A stretch of 64,000 bases of DNA from Commensalibacter papalotli (GTDB taxonomy: Bacteria; Pseudomonadota; Alphaproteobacteria; Acetobacterales; Acetobacteraceae), in the NCBI RefSeq assembly GCF_947179115.1, contig NZ_CAMXCI010000001.1, forward strand, positions 124,001 to 188,000, written 5' to 3'. Position 1 is the first letter of the stretch, and every line of letters starts with the position of its first letter. The position numbers and the translations under genes are program-made. Shown one piece after another: positions 61,760 to 64,000 of the stretch. The notes below the pieces were generated by a model. The model did no database searches and had not been told where the DNA came from. It saw only the letters and a list, made by a program, of their open reading frames with translations.

Positions 61760-62671
61760 ATGGTTAATAAGTTAGGATTATATTTTGCTGTTGCTGGGGC
61801 TTTTTTAGCACCGTCTTTTATTACGATTGCATCCCCAGCACATGCTGAAGAGTCAAATGGTTGGTTTATTCCCAAAAATAGTCAGCCTAAAACTGCGACT
61901 ACTGCACCGAAAGCAGCTGTCAGGCATGCAGCTCCAAGAGCTATAGCGCCAGCACCACTTCCTAATGATGATGGTTCTGAAGATGGAGACGTGCAAAATC
62001 AAGCTCAGGCCGTTTTGCCGTTGCCACCAGTTCCTAAACCAGCGGCTTTGCCAAAGACTAATTCCCCACCAACAGCGGTTATTGGGGTCATTAGTGTTCC
62101 AGATGTGATGCGTCAATCAGTTGCTGCACGTGAGGCTGAAAAAATATTAGTAGAGCGTCGTGACCAATTGCAAAGAGATGTTCAAAAGGAGCAAAAAGCT
62201 TGGCGAGCTGAGCAACAGCAAATCCAAGCCAAAGCAAAAACCATGACTGATGAGCAACTTCAAGCACGTGGTCGCAAGTTGCAAGCGCGCGTGATTAACG
62301 CTCAAAAGGACTTCCGTAACCGCAGTCGTATCATCCAAGAAGCTGCACAAGTTGCTTTTGGTCAGGTAGAACGTGAACTTATTTTGTTAATTCAAAATGT
62401 TGCTGCAAGTCGTAATATGAATTTGGTTTTACATCGTGAGCAAGTTGCTTTGAGTGTAAATGAGCTTGATATAACGAATGAAGTTGTTAAAGAGCTAAAT
62501 AAAAATTTATCTTCTGTATTTATTCCAGCAGCAGATGTTGATCCTGAAGAATTAGCAAAAAGTGGTTCAATGCCAACAACAGCCAACCCAGAGGCTGAAC
62601 CAAAAACAGAAACAAGTAGTGTTGTTAAAAAAGCTCCTGAGCAACAACAGGGTAATAATCCTAAAAAATAA
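61760..62671 (+). CDS. skp: OmpH/Skp family periplasmic chaperone, enlarged
   Basis: A 303-residue protein with a signal peptide (cut after SPAHA), a Pro/Ala-rich region (about 40-105), the Skp-like domain (IGVISVPDVMRQSVAAREAEK... coiled coil about 115-250) and a disordered tail. Skp is usually 160-200 residues; the flanking low-complexity parts are extra. Holds outer-membrane proteins for BamA, its upstream neighbour. Confidence 0.88.
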   Translation: MVNKLGLYFAVAGAFLAPSFITIASPAHAEESNGWFIPKNSQPKTATTAPKAAVRHAAPRAIAPAPLPNDDGSEDGDVQNQAQAVLPLPPVPKPAALPKTNSPPTAVIGVISVPDVMRQSVAAREAEKILVERRDQLQRDVQKEQKAWRAEQQQIQAKAKTMTDEQLQARGRKLQARVINAQKDFRNRSRIIQEAAQVAFGQVERELILLIQNVAASRNMNLVLHREQVALSVNELDITNEVVKELNKNLSSVFIPAADVDPEELAKSGSMPTTANPEAEPKTETSSVVKKAPEQQQGNNPKK

Positions 62672-62682
62672 AGGTGTATCGC

Positions 62683-63756
62683 GTGAGTATTGAGCAAGAA
62701 AATCATCATCCTGGTGACAGTCGTTTTTTTTCTAAATCTGGTCCTTATACTATAGAAACTTTGGTTAAGGAAACAGGTGCTCAACTCAACTCACCTGATA
62801 TTCTTACTAAAGATATACAATATACAGGTATTGCTCCTTTACAAATTGCTAGTTCCTCAGAAGTCAGTTTTCTAGATAATAAACGTTATTTACCACTACT
62901 AGCACAGACCAAAGCTGGGGTTGTGATTGTTGCCCCTGCTTTTGCAGATAAAGTGCCACAAACCAGCCATGCTTTAGTGACCTCAAATCCTTATTTAGCT
63001 TGGGCAAGAGTTGCAACTTTATTTTATCCTAAAACGCCTGCAAAGCCTGGGGTTCATCCTACAGCTTACATCCATCCTGATGCAGTTATTCATCCTAGTG
63101 TAGAAGTGCAGGCTTTTGCAGTGGTGATGAATGGGGTGCATATCAATAAAGAATGTATTATCGGAGCTCACTCAGTAATTGAGCAAGGTGTGCAAATCGG
63201 TCAGTATTGTCGTATAGGTAATCATGTATCTTTAAGTCATGCAGTGCTTGGGGATCGTGTAACCTTGTATTCAGGCGCAAGGATTGGTCAAGACGGTTTT
63301 GGTTTCGCTATTGGTGAGCAAGGTTTTGTAAGTATCCCTCAAATTGGCAAAGTAATTTTGAAAAATGACGTTGAGGTTGGTGCAAATTCAACAATTGATC
63401 GTGGTTCAGTCAAAGATACTATTATTGGAGAGGGTTCCAGACTAGATAACTTGGTTCAAATTGGCCATAATGTAGAAATGGGAAGATGTTGTATTGTTGT
63501 ATCTCAGGCAGGTATATCAGGTTCAACACAATTGGGTGATTTTGTTACTATTGCTGCGCAAGCTGGGTTAATTGGGCATATTCATATTGGTGACCATGCC
63601 AGAGTGGGTGCCCAATGTGGTGTTATGTCTGATGTTGAGGCAAAATCAGATGTGATTGGTAGTCCGGCAATGCCATTTAAAGAGTTCTTTAAAAACGTTG
63701 CGTTTTTAAGACGGATGGCAAAATCGTCAAAAGGCAAAGAAGATAGTCAAAAGTGA
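62683..63756 (+). CDS. lpxD: UDP-3-O-acylglucosamine N-acyltransferase
   Basis: A 357-residue lipid A enzyme adding the N-linked hydroxyacyl chain. N-terminal uridine-binding part (VSFLDNKRYLPLL), then left-handed helix hexapeptides with VQIGHNVEMG (catalytic His) and a C-terminal helix. GTG 62683, eight bases after AAGG, is preferred to GTG 62674. Confidence 0.94.
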   Translation: MSIEQENHHPGDSRFFSKSGPYTIETLVKETGAQLNSPDILTKDIQYTGIAPLQIASSSEVSFLDNKRYLPLLAQTKAGVVIVAPAFADKVPQTSHALVTSNPYLAWARVATLFYPKTPAKPGVHPTAYIHPDAVIHPSVEVQAFAVVMNGVHINKECIIGAHSVIEQGVQIGQYCRIGNHVSLSHAVLGDRVTLYSGARIGQDGFGFAIGEQGFVSIPQIGKVILKNDVEVGANSTIDRGSVKDTIIGEGSRLDNLVQIGHNVEMGRCCIVVSQAGISGSTQLGDFVTIAAQAGLIGHIHIGDHARVGAQCGVMSDVEAKSDVIGSPAMPFKEFFKNVAFLRRMAKSSKGKEDSQK

Positions 63757-63829
63757 ATTGATGATTTTGACAAAATAAGTATTAATAGATAACTATAAAA
63801 CTGATATTATTTATAAGTGGTTAAAAAAA

Positions 63830-64000
63830 GTGAGCATAGAAACAAATAAAACAAATGTTGCCCCTCAAGACCAAGATTCTGCTATTGATCTTCCCGTCAT
63901 TGATATAGAAGGCATTATGAGTGCAATTCCGCATAGATATCCATTTTTATTAATTGATCGGATGATCAATGTAAAAAAAGGATTGTCTGCTACCGGTATA
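63830..64000 (+). CDS. fabZ: 3-hydroxyacyl-ACP dehydratase FabZ, N-terminal part (runs off window)
   Basis: The first 57 codons of FabZ, the fatty-acid beta-hydroxyacyl-ACP dehydratase. IMSAIPHRYPFLLIDRM contains the catalytic His and the family signature. The start is GTG 63830, and the N terminus is longer than usual (about 25 residues before the domain). Follows lpxD as in most proteobacteria, with a 73-base gap. Confidence 0.93.
   Translation, partial: MSIETNKTNVAPQDQDSAIDLPVIDIEGIMSAIPHRYPFLLIDRMINVKKGLSATGI

Noticed and set aside
1..64000. Prophage, insertion sequence, toxin-antitoxin or defence island
   Set aside because: No transposase, integrase, phage structural gene, tRNA-bordered direct repeat or recognisable defence gene was found.
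1..64000. tRNA or rRNA genes
   Set aside because: Intergenic regions were read for cloverleaf arms (GTTCGAATC-like T loop) and none was convincing.

Overview
The window reads as a contiguous stretch of chromosome from a low-GC acetic acid bacterium (Alphaproteobacteria, Acetobacteraceae). The AT-rich composition together with a cytochrome bo3 quinol oxidase operon, a class I (archaeal-type) lysyl-tRNA synthetase, a SUV3-like helicase and typical alphaproteobacterial gene orders (rpoZ-rsh-acpS-lepB-rnc-era; pyrH-frr-uppS-cdsA-dxr-rseP-bamA-ompH-lpxD-fabZ; purM/purN next to hdaA-ppk-ppx) is most like Commensalibacter and close insect-associated relatives. That assignment is inference from gene content; no database was searched.

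Layout. 1-1.2 kb: the 3' end of cytochrome c1 and mtnP. 1.2-2.4 kb: a decayed RBBP9/YdeN-type serine hydrolase and a small Cys-containing secreted protein. 2.5-5.0 kb (minus): a dienelactone hydrolase, a NemR-like TetR repressor and an Old Yellow Enzyme, with a palindromic operator in front of the last. 5.3-7.4 kb: groES-groEL behind a structured leader. 7.4-8.5 kb: a 1.1 kb AT-rich gap, then a cold-shock protein. 8.8-16 kb: a DinG-type helicase (minus), class I lysS with a short coupled leader ORF, a truncated mprF, and thpR. 16-21.3 kb: a Bax-inhibitor-like protein and cyoABCD. 21.4-24.7 kb (minus): SUV3-like helicase, S4 protein and 7Fe ferredoxin. 24.9-28 kb: a CycA-like amino acid permease, a MarR regulator and an exported protein. 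27.9-34.5 kb: a surface-glycan locus with a WbpL-like initiating transferase, a WbpM/CapD-like dehydratase, a DegT aminotransferase and unknown membrane proteins. 34.5-47.2 kb: ABC-F ATPase, ndk, purMN, hdaA-ppk-ppx, a Fur-box-associated PepSY/DUF3325 pair, a family-5-like uracil-DNA glycosylase and a NYN protein. 47.3-64 kb: folK, rpoZ, rsh, acpS, lepB, rnc, era, pyrH, frr, uppS, cdsA, dxr, rseP, bamA, ompH, lpxD and the start of fabZ, a long plus-strand run for stringent response, RNA processing, isoprenoid/phospholipid synthesis and outer-membrane biogenesis.

No prophage, insertion sequence, CRISPR array, rRNA or tRNA gene was recognised, and no large undescribed multi-gene system is evident. 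The more unusual signals are small: a 7-codon leader ORF ending in a Lys codon that overlaps the lysS start; a perfect CTGT-N8-ACAG palindrome between dinG and lysS; an MprF that lacks most of its catalytic domain next to the synthetase that would supply its lysyl-tRNA; a long hairpin directly before the groES ribosome binding site; a near-perfect Fur box shared by a PepSY gene and two overlapping mini-ORFs; and several dyads in regulatory gaps.
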